Source of the DNA: Emydura subglobosa
Taxonomy: Eukaryota > Chordata > Testudines > Chelidae
NCBI GenBank assembly: GCA_007922225.1
Contig: ML679962.1
Span: 31,045,563-31,109,562 of the forward strand
Reading direction: 5' to 3'
DNA: 64,000 nucleotides
Below the pieces are notes generated by a model. The model did not search any database. It was not told the origin of the DNA and saw only the letters and a program-made list of their open reading frames with translations. A program made the translations under genes and the position numbers. Of this stretch, positions 47,336-58,764 are shown in pieces (positions within the stretch are counted from its first letter, which is position 1; each line of letters begins with the position of its first letter).

Positions 47336-48056
47336 TAAGAACATAAAAATGGCAATAATGGGTCAGACCAATGGTCCATCTAGCCCAGTATCCTGTCTTC
47401 TGACAGTGGCCAATGCCAAGTGCTTCAGAGCGAATGAACACAAAAAGCAATCAAATGATCCATCTATTGTCATCCACTCTCAGCTTCTGGCAAACAGAGG
47501 CTACGGACACTCAAAGGATGATGTTCCATCCCTGTCGATCCTGGCTAATAGTCACTGATGGACCTATCTTCCATGAACTTATCTAGTTCTTTTTTGTTCT
47601 GGCCTTCACAACATCCCCTGGCAAAGAGTTCCACAGGTTGTCTGTGTGTTAATGTGAAGAAGTACTTCCTTTTGTTTGTTTGAAACTTGATGCCTATTAA
47701 TTTCATTGGGTGATGCCTAGTTCTTGTGTTATGTGAAGGAGGAAATAACATTTCCTTATTCACTTTCTCCTCATCAATCAAGATTTTATAGACCTCTAAC
47801 ATACCTCCTAGTCGTCTCTTTTTCAAGCTGAAAAGCCCCAGTCTTTTCAATCTCTCTCCTCACATGGAAACTGTTCCATATCCCTAATCATTTTTGTTCC
47901 CTTCTCTGCATCTTTTCCAATTCCAATATATCTTTTTTTTAATGGGGCAACCAGATCTGCATGCGGTATTCAAGATGTGGGCATACGACCAATTTACATA
48001 GAGGCATTATGATATTTTCTGTCTTGTTTTCTATCCTTTTCCCAATGGTTCCTCAC
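47336..48056 (-). mobile_element. CR1 LINE, 5'-truncated, antisense
   Basis: Read on the minus strand, the 3' end is CCATTATTGCCATTTTTATG at 47336-47360, preceded by GATGGACCATTGGTCTGACC. The frame 47850-47545 encodes LGLFSLKKRR and LDKFMEDRS, typical of the ORF2 C-terminus of turtle/crocodilian CR1. It stops abruptly near 48056, the usual 5' truncation from incomplete reverse transcription. Frameshifts and substitutions make it inactive. Its 3' end lies next to the truncated repeat at 47072. Confidence 0.95.
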
Positions 48057-49564
48057 TTTCTCTCATAAAACACCACCTCTCCGAATTGTTGTTTTAGGTT
48101 GTCAGTAGATGCCAGAAGACTGTAATTTATACTTGGTTAATGTTTTCAAGATTATTTTCACAGTTATAAGGAGTAGAAACAACTTTTTAAATGAAAGTTT
48201 AGATTCTTGAGCTCACTCCTGCAGCTAATGAGCTGGAAATCCTTGGCACATATTGTGGCTATTGAAACACAGAATATAAGGGGCTCTGTCTATATTTTGT
48301 AAACAAATGAATTATTTAAAGGGGCATTACCAAGCCGTTTAGGCCCAGAATATGACCTAGGTTAAGCGGCTATTAGCGCCCCCTAGATTTGCAAATGTAT
48401 ATACATTTTCATGTTGATCAGTCGGTTATTAAGTAGCTTAAAGAAGGCACCTAACTGGCAATAGCGGCAACATTGCATTGTTATGTCTTTGCTTTCTTTT
48501 TTTTTAGAGGCTTGTGCTTTATTCACAACAAATAATGAGGCCTGTCTCATTCACCCAAATATTAACCATACCTTCTGAGAGGTATATTAGTTTGCTGTTA
48601 ATTTTAGTAGTGTAAATTCCTCATTAAAAATGTTTTTGTGTATTTGTCAAGACACAGAGGAAACCATTGCAAAGTCTAACCCAAACATGGCTATAACCAA
48701 GTAGAGTATCTGGCACATATGCAATAAACTAATTACTCTTACATCTCTTTCTCCATAACTGTGATCTTATAACATACTACATGTATAAACACCACAAAAT
48801 TTAACTCAGTACTTTCAACTCCAAACCATAGCCATCCAGTCATAGCCCAGTAAGCTAGAGATGTAAGCAAGCAAAAAGAATTGCCATCTTGAAGTCGGTG
48901 CATCACGCGCTTTCAAAGGTCAATAATATACATGGACACATGAACAAATCAGTTCAACTCATGTAGCCATTTCAGGAGTTTCATCATGAACTCACGTATG
49001 AAACAAGTTGCTAAGTAATGACAAACACACAATGTCTAGCTTTCCTATGATAGAAGGTACTTTAAAAATAAATAATCTGGCATCGTGTTCTGAGCCATGT
49101 TCAGTTTGTGATATCAAACGTGTTCTCTACTGAAGTCCATCGCACATTCTACATCTGTTGGTGGATGCAGTTTGACCTTGTCCACCCCAACTGCCTCTTC
49201 ACATTCACTCCTACTTGAGAGGAGGCCAGCATAGTACTGTTTCACAATTATAGAAAACAAGAGTCAGTTTCCAGGCAGATACAACCTCTCACTAATATAA
49301 TACAATATTTTTGTAATATGAAATTGCCATTAAACCATCCTGCCCTTCTTCAATCTTTTCTTTCTTCAGAGTCTTGATTGCACTACAGTCCCAATTGTCC
49401 TAGCTACAGCAGTGTACAAACATGGTCCTTTGCGAACAGAGTTCCAGCTTCCCTTGACAAACACACAACTGTAGTTTGTTGGGAGGCTTTGGGGGAGGGA
49501 GGAAGGGGTATGAGAATCATTATTCAAGCTGTTATAAAACCACACTACAGGCTACCACAGGACA
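48057..49564. other. No gene; contains a CTCF-like motif
   Basis: No frame or named repeat was recognised apart from the motif at 48373. The frame 49378-49614 is short and runs into the neighbouring repeat. Confidence 0.4.
48373..48388 (-). promoter_or_regulatory. CTCF-like motif
   Basis: The minus strand reads ATCTAGGGGGCGCTAA. CTAGGGGGCGCT fits the strong core of the CTCF motif; the usual CCA just before it is replaced by AAT. A real site is plausible because this core is rare in AT-rich DNA, but occupancy is unknown. Confidence 0.35.
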
Positions 49565-49900
49565 TCAGTATTACCAACTCTGAGGATTTTATATCAAGTC
49601 CCATGGATGTTTGAGGTTTTTCTTAAAGCCCCACTTCCTGGAGTCAAGTGAGTGTGTGCAGATCTCAGTTCTCATTTTTTCCTTAAGTATGTTTCCAGTT
49701 CATTGCGGCAGGAAAAAAAAAAAAAAAAACTTGAAAAAGTGATCCGAGTGTAACCAAAGGGCTCAAAAACCAAAAGACAAGACAACTTCCGAATAAATTA
49801 CTTTAAAAAAAAAAAAAAAACCTCATGATTTTAAGCAAAATCTCATTATTTTGTGAGGTTTGCTTAATGAGTTTTGAATGCTTGCAGCTGGCAATACCTG
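49565..49900 (+). repeat. Terminal-inverted-repeat element, about 336 bp
   Basis: The left end CAGTATTACCAACTCTGAGG is mirrored by CTTGCAGCTGGCAATACCTG at the right. Inside, TTTCTTAAAGCCCCACTTCC and GGAGTCAAGTGAGTGTG, then CCTCATGATTTTAAGC and TTAATGAGTTTTGAATGC, match a non-autonomous DNA repeat common in turtle and crocodilian DNA. Two A-tracts (about 49711-49729 and 49805-49820) interrupt it. Confidence 0.85.
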
Positions 49901-51564
49901 GATATAGCTTGGCTCATATGGTTCTCAGAGAAAAAAGAAAACTGTCTCTCTGCCCATACTGATCAGAAAAAAAAGCCAGCTAAACCCCTGAGTGCAAAAA
50001 ACATGTTTAAACACAGTTTTGGCTAGCACCAGTTCCAAAGCGGACAGAGACTAGAGCGAAGTTATTCAATTTGCATCAATCATCATCTCCAGTAACTAAC
50101 TTCATAAGCTGTATTACCACTGTTGTGAAAAGATGACCTCTTCTATATGTTTAAGGGAATTTTTAAATTACAGAGACGGACTTTTCATCCATTTTTGTCT
50201 TGGCTATCTCAAACGCTTTGAACAAAAACCTCCTGACCCTTATTCAAGCAACTCATACAACTGAGATGAAAAGGAGTATTAGTGTAAGTAAAAGCAGGAT
50301 TTGGCCCATTATCAATAAAAATAGCACTCTGTAGTATGTAAACACGAATAATAACAAAAACCGAGTATTTTGAAGCTGTAATTGCATGCAATATTTAAAT
50401 GACCCCCCATTAGAACAAAGGCATTAACAGAAACAGTCATTTTACAAGAGAGAAAATAAAAGCACTGATTAGAACTGATCATACAATAAAAGCAGACATT
50501 TACAAAAAAAGTTCTGCAGTGATTTCTATATCCATTTAGCAGAGAATAAATCAAATGCTGAATATTTTAAAAATATTAATGTTAGTAGAAGGGGTTAGTA
50601 TTCACACTTCCTCCAAAGCATGTAAATGTGAAGAACAGATTTTATAATACAAGCATTGTATTGTAATTTAATTTAACCATGAAACTAATTTCTGTCTTCA
50701 ACATTTTATGTTTTATGGTATGAAACACAACATTATTTGCTGCTATAATGTAGTTTATTTAACCTTAACCTGATGTGGTCCAACAGTGAGCATGGATACA
50801 TTCAAAGTGTTAGTAATAGGACATGCCATGCTTATTAAAATTTCAGTTGTGTTTCCCCATCTCCTTTGGAAAGTTAATGAATTAATGAATCTTTAAAGGA
50901 CAGTCAGGGAGGCCTTAAAAAGACAACGCCTTTTTGAATAAGGACAGAAAGTGTCAGATTACAACTTAATGACTTCAGAATAATGGTAATTTCCCTATTT
51001 TCCTCACTTGCCTTAGCTCAGCTAATGGCTTCATTAGTGTCTACACTCTCCAACGAATAGATGACCATGTCGCATCCATCTTAGTCACATCACAATAAAA
51101 TCAGTTAAATACAATTCAACTACCTGCCTTCTGCCAGTCTGTACTATGAGAGAGAATTAGCAGCACAATCGATATTGAATCCTGTGTATCAGATCCCCCC
51201 CTTTTTTGTTTTGCTTTTAATCAAGCAACATAACAGTGAGTGTATTCCTGAAATGCTATTTAACTAGTACAAATTTTATGTTGATTAGATAACTACAATC
51301 AATCAAAAAAGGAGACAAAATGAAGGGAATGACTTTTCCTTTATTTACTATGCATTGCTCTACAAACAAAATCTATCCACACATTTGACCAAATTGACAG
51401 ATTACCTCAAAATCAGCACAGTCGTGTCAAATACTTCCTGTCACTTCATAAACCAATATGTCATTTCACAACTGGTCCAATTACATCGCTAAGTAGCTCT
51501 CTGTTCATTCATAATTTGGATTACAGGAGTATCTAAAGATTCCAGCAGAGACTGGATCACGTTA
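49901..51564. other. No gene; unique AT-rich DNA
   Basis: Minus-strand frames 50209-50391 and 50312-50554 overlap each other and look random. No repeat was recognised. Confidence 0.4.
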
Positions 51565-51640
51565 TACACACCACCTTGTACAAACCTAATGGGACAGTCC
51601 TTGCCCCGAAGAATTTATAGTCTAATCTAATGACTCTAAC
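51565..51640 (-). repeat. L2-type / MIR 3' tail, antisense
   Basis: ACCTTGTACAAACC, then GGGACAGTCCTTGCCCCGAA and GAATTTATAGTCTAA, is the reverse complement of the tail TTAGACTGTAAG..CAGGGACTG seen on the plus strand at 42203. Confidence 0.7.
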
Positions 51641-51740
51641 CTAATCGAATCTTGAGTTTGTGTTTCTCCAACCACTGATATAAGTGCTAGATTTTACGTT
51701 TTTATCGTTCTTTTTTTAAAACAGCCATTTCTTCAGATGT

Positions 51741-51805
51741 CCCAAAGGCTGATGGAATCAACAGGAAGACCTCCACTGACTTCAGTGGGCTTTGCATCAG
51801 TCCCT
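51741..51805. repeat. Palindromic MITE-like element
   Basis: CCCAAAGGCTGATGGAATC opens, with GACCTCCACTGACTTCAGTG at the core and GGGCTTTGCATCAGTCCCT at the right. Outer ends are eroded. Confidence 0.55.
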
Positions 51806-52739
51806 CGGTCTCTTTTTCTTGAAATTTTGCATGTTTCTCCTCACACTCTTCTCTGCTTTCCTGTGCAGCAGACTAAGCACAGAGGCGCCCTGAAGTTCAG
51901 CAAAAAGGAACCTTCACTATTGAAAGGCTCTATCACATAACTATAGTTTGGCCGATCATATTCCTGCAGGAGGATTTAAACGTGGACAAGGAAAGTCCCC
52001 TTTTCCTCAAACACGAGGGAACTTCACTGATGAAGGCCTTTGCCAAAAAGACTTGCCTGGAGAATTTCATCTCTTTATTTTTTTATTCCAAGCTGAAAAA
52101 GTCTTAATAGGGGCTGAATACCTTCCACAATCTTCAGCAGCAGGGAGTCAGTATCTATCAGTATACGCTGAATAGTAACTGGTTGATTTCACAGTATCAG
52201 CAAAGAGAATTGCCTCAAGATAATATATTCATTTGGATACTCATGTTGATGCTGCCATTCTAGATGCCCTTTAAACAACTGCCTGCTCCTTCCCTACAGT
52301 CACCATTGTTGAACATTTTAGTGGCCTTTTCTTTTCTTTTCTTTGCCATCTTATGCCAAAAAGAAGAAAAGCTTTTCCAGTGTCCCCAGGGTAACTACTC
52401 GTGCAGAAGGTAAGGAAGCTGAATAGCACTAAAATGTGCTAACTGAATTCTACAAGCATACGGAAAGGACATGGAACAAGATCCTCTACCGATTTTCCAC
52501 CTCGGGATCCTACCGAAGGTTGTAAGTGAATTCAGATGTTTCTGGAAAATTGGATTCTCCTTGCATTGGGCCTGCCATTATGTTTCTTAAAAGAAGAATA
52601 GTTACATGCCTGATGCTGAAGGAGTTTTTCCCCACTGTCCCATCATGCAGTCTTTGCACAACCAAACTCCCACAGAAATTAATGAGAGTTCAAATGTAGT
52701 TCAATGTGGACGCGTTCACCTCTTTTATCACATCAATTG
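51806..52739. other. No gene
   Basis: The frames 51737-51940 and 51948-52175 have no recognised similarity. A trace of the palindromic group (TCATGCAGTCTTTGCACAAC then CAAACTCCCACAG) lies at 52643-52680. Confidence 0.4.
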
Positions 52740-52968
52740 CTTAGACTAAGCTTGTCGTGGCAGGGACTAACATTTTATTACATGTGTGTACAGTGCATAG
52801 CACAATGGGGGCCTGATCTCTTTTTGGGTCACAAACTGATATATAAGGCCAGCACTGACCAGCACATAAGATCTTCCAGTCTAGTCTGTCCTCCTGTATA
52901 ACATAGGACATAGAATTTCACCATCCCTCTTGGTGCTGCTGCTACATCATTATCATCACCATCATAAA
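52740..52968 (+). repeat. L2-type / MIR tail split by a CR1-type fragment
   Basis: CTTAGACTAAGCTTGTCGTG, GGCAGGGACTAACATTTTAT and AGTGCATAGCACAATGGGGG give the tail up to about 52838. It appears to resume as CTCTTGGTGCTGCTGCTACA and end in ATTATCATCACC. The DNA between is of another family. Confidence 0.7.
52840..52927 (-). mobile_element. CR1/L2-clade LINE 3' fragment, antisense
   Basis: TATATAAGGCCAGCACTGAC, CTTCCAGTCTAGTCTGTCCT and CCTGTATAACATAGGACATA are the reverse complement of a LINE 3' region. It is probably the same family as the sense copy at 3775-4165, whose 3' end is lost there. Confidence 0.65.
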
Positions 52969-53029
52969 AATCAAGATGCAACTTCCATGAACATGTTCAC
53001 TAATATTTCATCCCTTTTTTCCCCCTACC

Positions 53030-53195
53030 AACATTAGGTGAAAAAGTTGGTCAGAATATACATTTCAACATTTTTCAACCAGCTCTACAATGGTCAAAAA
53101 TAGGGTGCAATTTTCCCTATAAAATGCCTTTTTTGGTGAAATTTAAAATTTTGACACATTTCAAAAATTTTCCAACAGCTCCAGTTCTAACATAT
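53030..53195. repeat. AT-rich inverted-repeat element(s), related to 62980
   Basis: TTTTTCAACCAGCTCTA and ATTTTCCAACAGCTCCAG are both end-like motifs of the family whose ends read TAGAGCTGTT..GAAAATT. They lie within 110 bases, so this may be two partial copies or a deleted one. Confidence 0.5.
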
Positions 53196-53494
53196 GCATT
53201 TGTAGACAGATAATCTTACCAGTTCGGAGTAGCTCCTTTCTACTCCCTGTCCTCTTGTTGCTATCTGCTTCCTCTCCCCATCATTACCGACTGGAAGAGC
53301 ACCTCATTACAAGGCAAAAGATACAAGTGGGAGATTACTGCTTTCAGGTAAATTTAAAAACACAGTTGCCACTTTTCTGTTAAAATTACTTACAAACTAG
53401 TTTTACGCAGAGCATAGGTCCCCTCAGAATAGCCTTGCTTAGCATGCAAGTGCATTATCTGCCTAAACTCTGCTTTTCTGATTAAAGTTTTGTA

Positions 53495-53528
53495 TTTAAT
53501 TAAAATTGTCTTTAATTAAAATGCAAAT
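53495..53528. promoter_or_regulatory. Candidate regulatory motif cluster
   Basis: Two exact 12-bp copies of TTTAATTAAAAT, 16 bases apart, each containing a TTTAATTAAA palindrome, run into ATGCAAAT, the POU octamer. The spacing is close to one and a half helical turns. It could be slippage in AT-rich DNA instead. Confidence 0.25.
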
Positions 53529-53664
53529 ATTCTAGAACTTTAACAATAAATTGTTTACACTAGACTGAGAAACAGCCCTCAAAGGCTTTGGAAAAATAGT
53601 TTCAGTTGCAAGCTGTATATTCAGACTTCACTGTTCAGTGAAAATGGATAAAGATCCTTTCTCT

Positions 53665-53684
53665 CCCCCCCCCCCCCCCCCCCC
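53665..53684. repeat. Poly-C tract (20 C)
   Basis: Uninterrupted run of 20 C after TTTCTCT; the length may be uncertain in the assembly. Confidence 0.9.
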
Positions 53685-53922
53685 ATTGGTTTAATCTGTT
53701 CTAAACAAATGTGAAGATATCCCAATTTGTATCTAGAATTCATGTACAGAGGAAACAATTCCCAAAGTTATCAGCCATTCAACAGATAATTAGGACAGTT
53801 CAAACTATCTTTTGTATTTTAAACAATTCTTTCAGCCAATTTTGTTGACAGATTTTATTACCACCACCAAAAGACAGTGAGTTAAAGGAATAGTTCAAAC
53901 ACCCTCTTTAATAGGTAAAGAA

Positions 53923-53947
53923 GAGAGTGAGTGAGTGAGTGAGTGTA
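53923..53947. repeat. (GAGT)n microsatellite
   Basis: Five or six GAGT units. Confidence 0.85.
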
Positions 53948-55429
53948 TTCAAGAGACATGTCTGTATTATCCTTCTTTGGCCAGAAACATCCCGCTACAA
54001 GTTAGAAAATAAACTGCTCTGTTTACACAAGAGCAGGGTTCAGATACAGCAGATATAGTTGTCTCACTTCTTTCTTTTAACATGCACAAAGAGATGCTGC
54101 ACCACAGGATTTGATTTATAGCAAGCCTGAGTGTATACTTTCCAGTTCCAACAACTGTGTTCTCTATTAAGTGTTTTGACTCAAAGGTGAATTACATTCA
54201 TGACCAATTCATAACCATTCACTGCTGGGGATGAAACCTGAGCCGTTGTAGTTAGTGTGACTTAAGCTCTCTAAGAAATAACAATTATTTGAAAACCTCA
54301 ACTTTCTTTCCAGCCGACTTACCAGAGAAACCTAAAATCTGGCTCTAGAAACATCAGCGCAGTAACAAAGATTACAATTAACTGTGGTTTGCAAGGAAAC
54401 TCACTGACTTCCGAAGCTTTATTTTAAAACCATTGCATTTAAAAAAAACAACAACAAAACAGTAAAAAGTCCCTGGGAAGTTTTAAAATTTATTAGAAAA
54501 ATATTGGAGTATATTTATCATCATTTTATTTTTCAAATACTGAAGTAAATTGATGCAAGTTAAACCAGAAAATGTAAAGACTATTTAAAGAGCTTGCAAA
54601 ATCCATTTTAAGAAGCCAGTAAAACAAATCAGATGTTGGAATTTTTCACTGAAAGTTCTTTTTAAAATAATGGCATAAATATGATCCCAATGGAAGTCCC
54701 ATAAAGTATTCTTTTTCTCTCAGGGAAATTCTTAGAAAGACCACTTGCTATAAAATTTGTATTTCCTAAATTCATTGCAGATTTGAGAAACTAAAATTAA
54801 ATAAATTACCACAATTTGACACTATCTCCTTCACCATAATTCCAGATTTCAGTCCAAAAGCCATTACTTAACTTGCACATCATAATTTACACACGCTTTT
54901 ACACAATAATTTTAGATCCAAGAAAAAGTTTGTTTTCCTTTTATAATTACCATGTGTCAAAATGTTTAATCTCTGCATCTGAAAAACTGGAGCTGGATTC
55001 TTTCTAGAGGCAGAGGTCAAGAGCTCAGTTTTACTCAGTACATGAGAGTAAGATGGTGGACCTCAGCGTATGAAAGCAGCGGGCAGCGATTAATAATAGA
55101 ACGTTGCAAAGTGAGGTAAAATTAAAAATGGGACAACACTGAGGCCCATGCTAAATGAGACCCTGATTCTGCATGATTGGGTCCCAATTCTGCAGTTTCA
55201 TAAAACTTGTGGCAGGCAACCGAAAATATATTGCTTACTTATTTTTAATACAGTGTATGATTGCTTAAATGTCTGCTAAAATATACACCGGTAGCATTCT
55301 AAAGCAAGACTTCTTGAGCACTGCCATTTCTACCCGTATAATTGTCACTGTAACTCCCCCCACCCGAGTGGAATGCCATAGGAAATTCTCTGACCTTATA
55401 TCTCGGTTTCCTCATTGCTGTACATATTG

Positions 55430-55690
55430 CTAAATAAATCTTAGCAGAGTGCACAACAATGTCATCTACAACCAATTACCATCATAAATTGCTTTGTAAA
55501 CACCCCACAATAAAACAATTTATTTTAGCGAATAAAATCCGTCAGTCCAACATTGAGTTTAAATATAGCGTGAGATCCACCTAAGCCACAGCAGCATTTA
55601 ATTGCCACTCACTTTGCATAATATATACAAATTAATGTAGATTCAATAATTAGCATTTTCATATGGTTTATTGGAATCTAAAAAAGACAT
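55430..55690. promoter_or_regulatory. Candidate conserved non-coding element
   Basis: Repeat-free block with TAAATTGCTTTGTAAACACC (forkhead-like GTAAACA), CAATTTATTTTAGCG, GCATTTAATTGCCACTC and TCAATAATTAGCATTTTC. The mix of distinct AT motifs is enhancer-like, but conservation cannot be judged from one sequence. Confidence 0.3.
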
Positions 55691-56602
55691 CAAACTATAT
55701 GGGTGTTTTAGCAATCTGAACATGTTTAAACTATTATTTTTGGGAGCCACTGACAACTTGAGTTAGCCTTCCACAAAAAATGGGGACTATAAAAACACAT
55801 TGACACTAGTTTGTGCGTAGGGCCTTTCCCATAAATCTAAATCTAGATTTTTATTAGGTGCTTCTCCAGTGTTACGGATCAACACTGAGCAATATCCTAC
55901 GTGTCCCATTCATTATAATCAACCCTCACTCAGTTAAGTGTCATTCATTTATGAAGAGAAACTTTCAGGGCACGTGTAAGGAGCACAGATTGTGCTGATG
56001 CTGTTCAGGCAAGTCTGCACTAACTTCCCCCGACAGGTCCCTATCAACATGCTTCAATACTGTTTCAGTGAGCCAATCCTCCACGTTCATTCAACGTGAC
56101 TTCTCTGCTAAGAAAACTCACCTGTAAGAGTCATTTCTCTTTATCTGGCACCCAGAGAGCCAGTTTCTGCCACTATTCAGGCCCCACCTCTTCTTAGCAT
56201 AACAACTACCTTAAGAGCTGTGCTACATATGGCTCTAAACCACAAGAGCTAATGCCATGGTGTGGCAATAGTGGAGACAGTATTAACTTCCATAGCAATG
56301 TGCCACAGGTTTGTCCCCTTGCCGGGCGGGGGGGAAGAAGGGGGAAAAGTTGCATAATGTACAGCATCTCCTCTGCTTCTTTCTTCCTGCCAACCACCTA
56401 CAGAAATATTAATGCAGATGGGCTTCTGTGAGCATGCAGCACTCTTTTCTCTCTACCTGTCTTCTAGCATTTTATTCTTTTGCTCCTCTTCATGCAGTGG
56501 AATTCAGAGGGGGAGGTATCTGGCCCACTAAGTGGCACTTAAGGTGAAGAAACAATTTGAAGGAGCAGTGAAAAGGTTGTACGCCATTAAATGTATTATA
56601 CA
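55691..56602. other. No gene
   Basis: A GC-rich run GCCGGGCGGGGGGG lies at about 56321. The minus frame 56206-56397 has no recognised similarity. Confidence 0.4.
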
Positions 56603-56670
56603 GGGCTTGCTCCTGATCTCATTGATGTCAGTGGGAGTGTTGTTATTGACTTCAAAACAGAGCAGGGCTC
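56603..56670. repeat. Palindromic MITE-like element
   Basis: AGGGCTTGCTCCTGATCTCA is mirrored by AACAGAGCAGGGCTC, with CATTGATGTCAGTGGGAGTG at the core. Confidence 0.65.
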
Positions 56671-58379
56671 ATCTTGTATCTTCGTGAAGGCTTGCACTTA
56701 GGTCCATCCGAACAAGCAATTTTTCTGATGCTCTAAAAGAGTCAGGGATTAAATCAAGCCCTCTCACTAATCTGAATTTTGGTTTCTAGTGCTGTGATCC
56801 AAACCGAGTAGCCCAAGAACTGCTCATTCCCAAACATTATCATGAAGTAGCGATTTGGTTTCCTTAGCTCCTGTGATTTCTTTGATAAAGAAAAGTCTGC
56901 TGCAGCATCAAAAGTGAATGAGGTTACTTTACATGACCATCGCACTCTGGACTTCCTTCCAGCTTAGCTTCTCCAGCAAAGGTAGAAACTATTTTAAATT
57001 ATAGTATATAACCACAGTGTGTCCTGACACCTAGGCAGATTCCTTTCAGTTTACGAGATCAACAACTAAGCTCTTCCTTCAGAAGCCGTCTCCTCCTAAA
57101 GGGTATCCTATTCATTATTACCCTATTTCCAGTTTCCCCTTCTTGGCAGAGGCACATTAAAGGGCTCTATCAGTAAGGTTGCAATCCTGCCTCAGTCTTT
57201 CTGAGAAGTTTCAACCTTGTTTTAGGACTAATCAGAGACCAGAGGCTGGGATGGGAAGGGCCTGTAACGATCTTCCATTTTGCAGGCTGATTCTAGAACT
57301 GTAGCTATTTTGAGGTTTTGTTTAGATCTGTCGGGCAGCTTTCATACTGTTGATCATGTTGTTTTTCTAACCCGCCCTGAACATCTGTTGGCTCTTTCAG
57401 AGACTGCATAATCCTGTTTTTTCTTTTATGTATTTCACTGCTATCCACTGGCTTTAAAAAATAATTAATATTACAAAAAGACACAGAAATCCAAATAACT
57501 TAATTTCATACAGTACAACAAATTCACAAACACAGTTGCTTCTTTTAATTGCAACATGATGCCAAAAAGACCTGCTCACACCAGATTTAAAGGCAGGGTG
57601 AGAAGGGAAAGGTGATGATAGACCCTGGTTTTTTCCATTAGATGAATGACTGTTTCTACAAGATGCTAGATTGGCAACCTTGATCAACTGAAATACACTA
57701 TTTAGCCGCAGAACAGGTAGACTATGGGAAACAGCAGTGCGAGCTTTGTAGAGGGAAGCTCAGACTCAGATCTCAAGCTCTTTGCTAAGGCTGCCAACGA
57801 GCGTGATAATTAGTGCCAACTGTGGTGGCGGATCTTGTGACATTGACACTGGGAACAGCTCTGAGACAACAATTACTTTGCACAGGCCAACAAACAGCTA
57901 TCGAATGGTAACAAGTTTTTGGTCCCTGCCACACTGGGTTGGAGTCAAACCTAAAAGACAAAAAGGCACGTATCTTCTTGGCCAGTGAGTCTCCTTACCT
58001 AATGATTATACAACAAATAAGATGGTGAGGTTGACAAGAACACATTTTAGCAGCACTAGGATTATAAAAGTGCCCGGGTTCACTGAGGAGGATTGCTCCT
58101 TCTTAATTAATAGAGATGAACTTTGTATATGCCTGGATTTCCTCCAGAAGGACAGCAGATTTGGGATTTCCTGAATACCATTTGAAGTCATGTTATCTAC
58201 AGAGCTTTTATTCATTTCAGTCCTTCTTTTCATACGTATCTTCCACTGAAAGGAAAAAAAAAAAAAACATGCACCAACTGCTGGGCCATTTAAATCCAAA
58301 CAATGTAGATGTCTTATTAAGCATTTTTAAAAGGGTTGTCTTAGGGAATTCTATGTGCTGCATTTCTAAGGTTAACTTT
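56671..58379. other. No gene
   Basis: 57690-57970 may be an old SINE-like repeat (GGTTGGAGTCAAACC at 57938 is B-box-like), but the evidence is weak. The frames 58006-58299 (minus) and 58116-58415 (plus) overlap on opposite strands and look random. Confidence 0.35.
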
Positions 58380-58425
58380 ATACACTGTAAAGTGTCTTGG
58401 GATGCACTGGCATGAAAAAGACGGA
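58380..58425 (+). repeat. MIR/CORE-SINE 3' fragment
   Basis: ACACTGTAAAGTGTCTTGGG then ATGCACTGGCATGAAAAAG matches the GTAAAGTGCTTTGAGAT..GATGAAAAG end of the CORE-SINE. Confidence 0.45.
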
Positions 58426-58554
58426 CGAAAGTACTGCAAGATTTCACTGAATGTGCATTGTATTGAAATATGAACAAGTAGACAAACACTGGCAATAATA
58501 TTAATGCTTAGTAGAGCACTGGAATTGTTTGAATGCAAAATTTTAGTAGAAAAA

Positions 58555-58764
58555 TGACCTTTTTTTCAAAAAAGAAATTTTTCACAAATAAAATATCAAC
58601 ATTGTTTAAATTTTACATTTTGGGTAAAAAAAAAAGTTTTTTTTGAACAATCCAAAAAATCAGGCTTTTTTAAAAAATAATTTTTAAATAGGTCCATTTT
58701 ACACAATTTTAATAAAAAAAAAAAACCTAAAATTTTCATGAAAGTAGCTTTCTGATCCGCTCTA
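58555..58764 (-). repeat. AT-rich inverted-repeat element, relative of 62980
   Basis: The right end TTTCTGATCCGCTCTA is an inverted form of the family start TAG.GC.G.TC.GAAA. The body is almost only A/T-rich runs (AAAAAAGAAATTTTTCAC and similar). The left end is unclear. Confidence 0.5.

Larger units (their letters stand above)
53196..55429. other. No gene; unique AT-rich DNA with simple tracts
   Basis: No frame of note. 53460-53560 has a repeated TTTAATTAAAAT (53495 and 53511) followed by an octamer ATGCAAAT at 53521. 54470-54960 is very AT-rich. Confidence 0.4.

Noticed and set aside
47545..47850. 101-codon minus-strand frame as a host gene
   Set aside because: Its residues (LGLFSLKKRR, LDKFMEDRS) are the C-terminus of CR1 ORF2 and it lies inside a truncated LINE.
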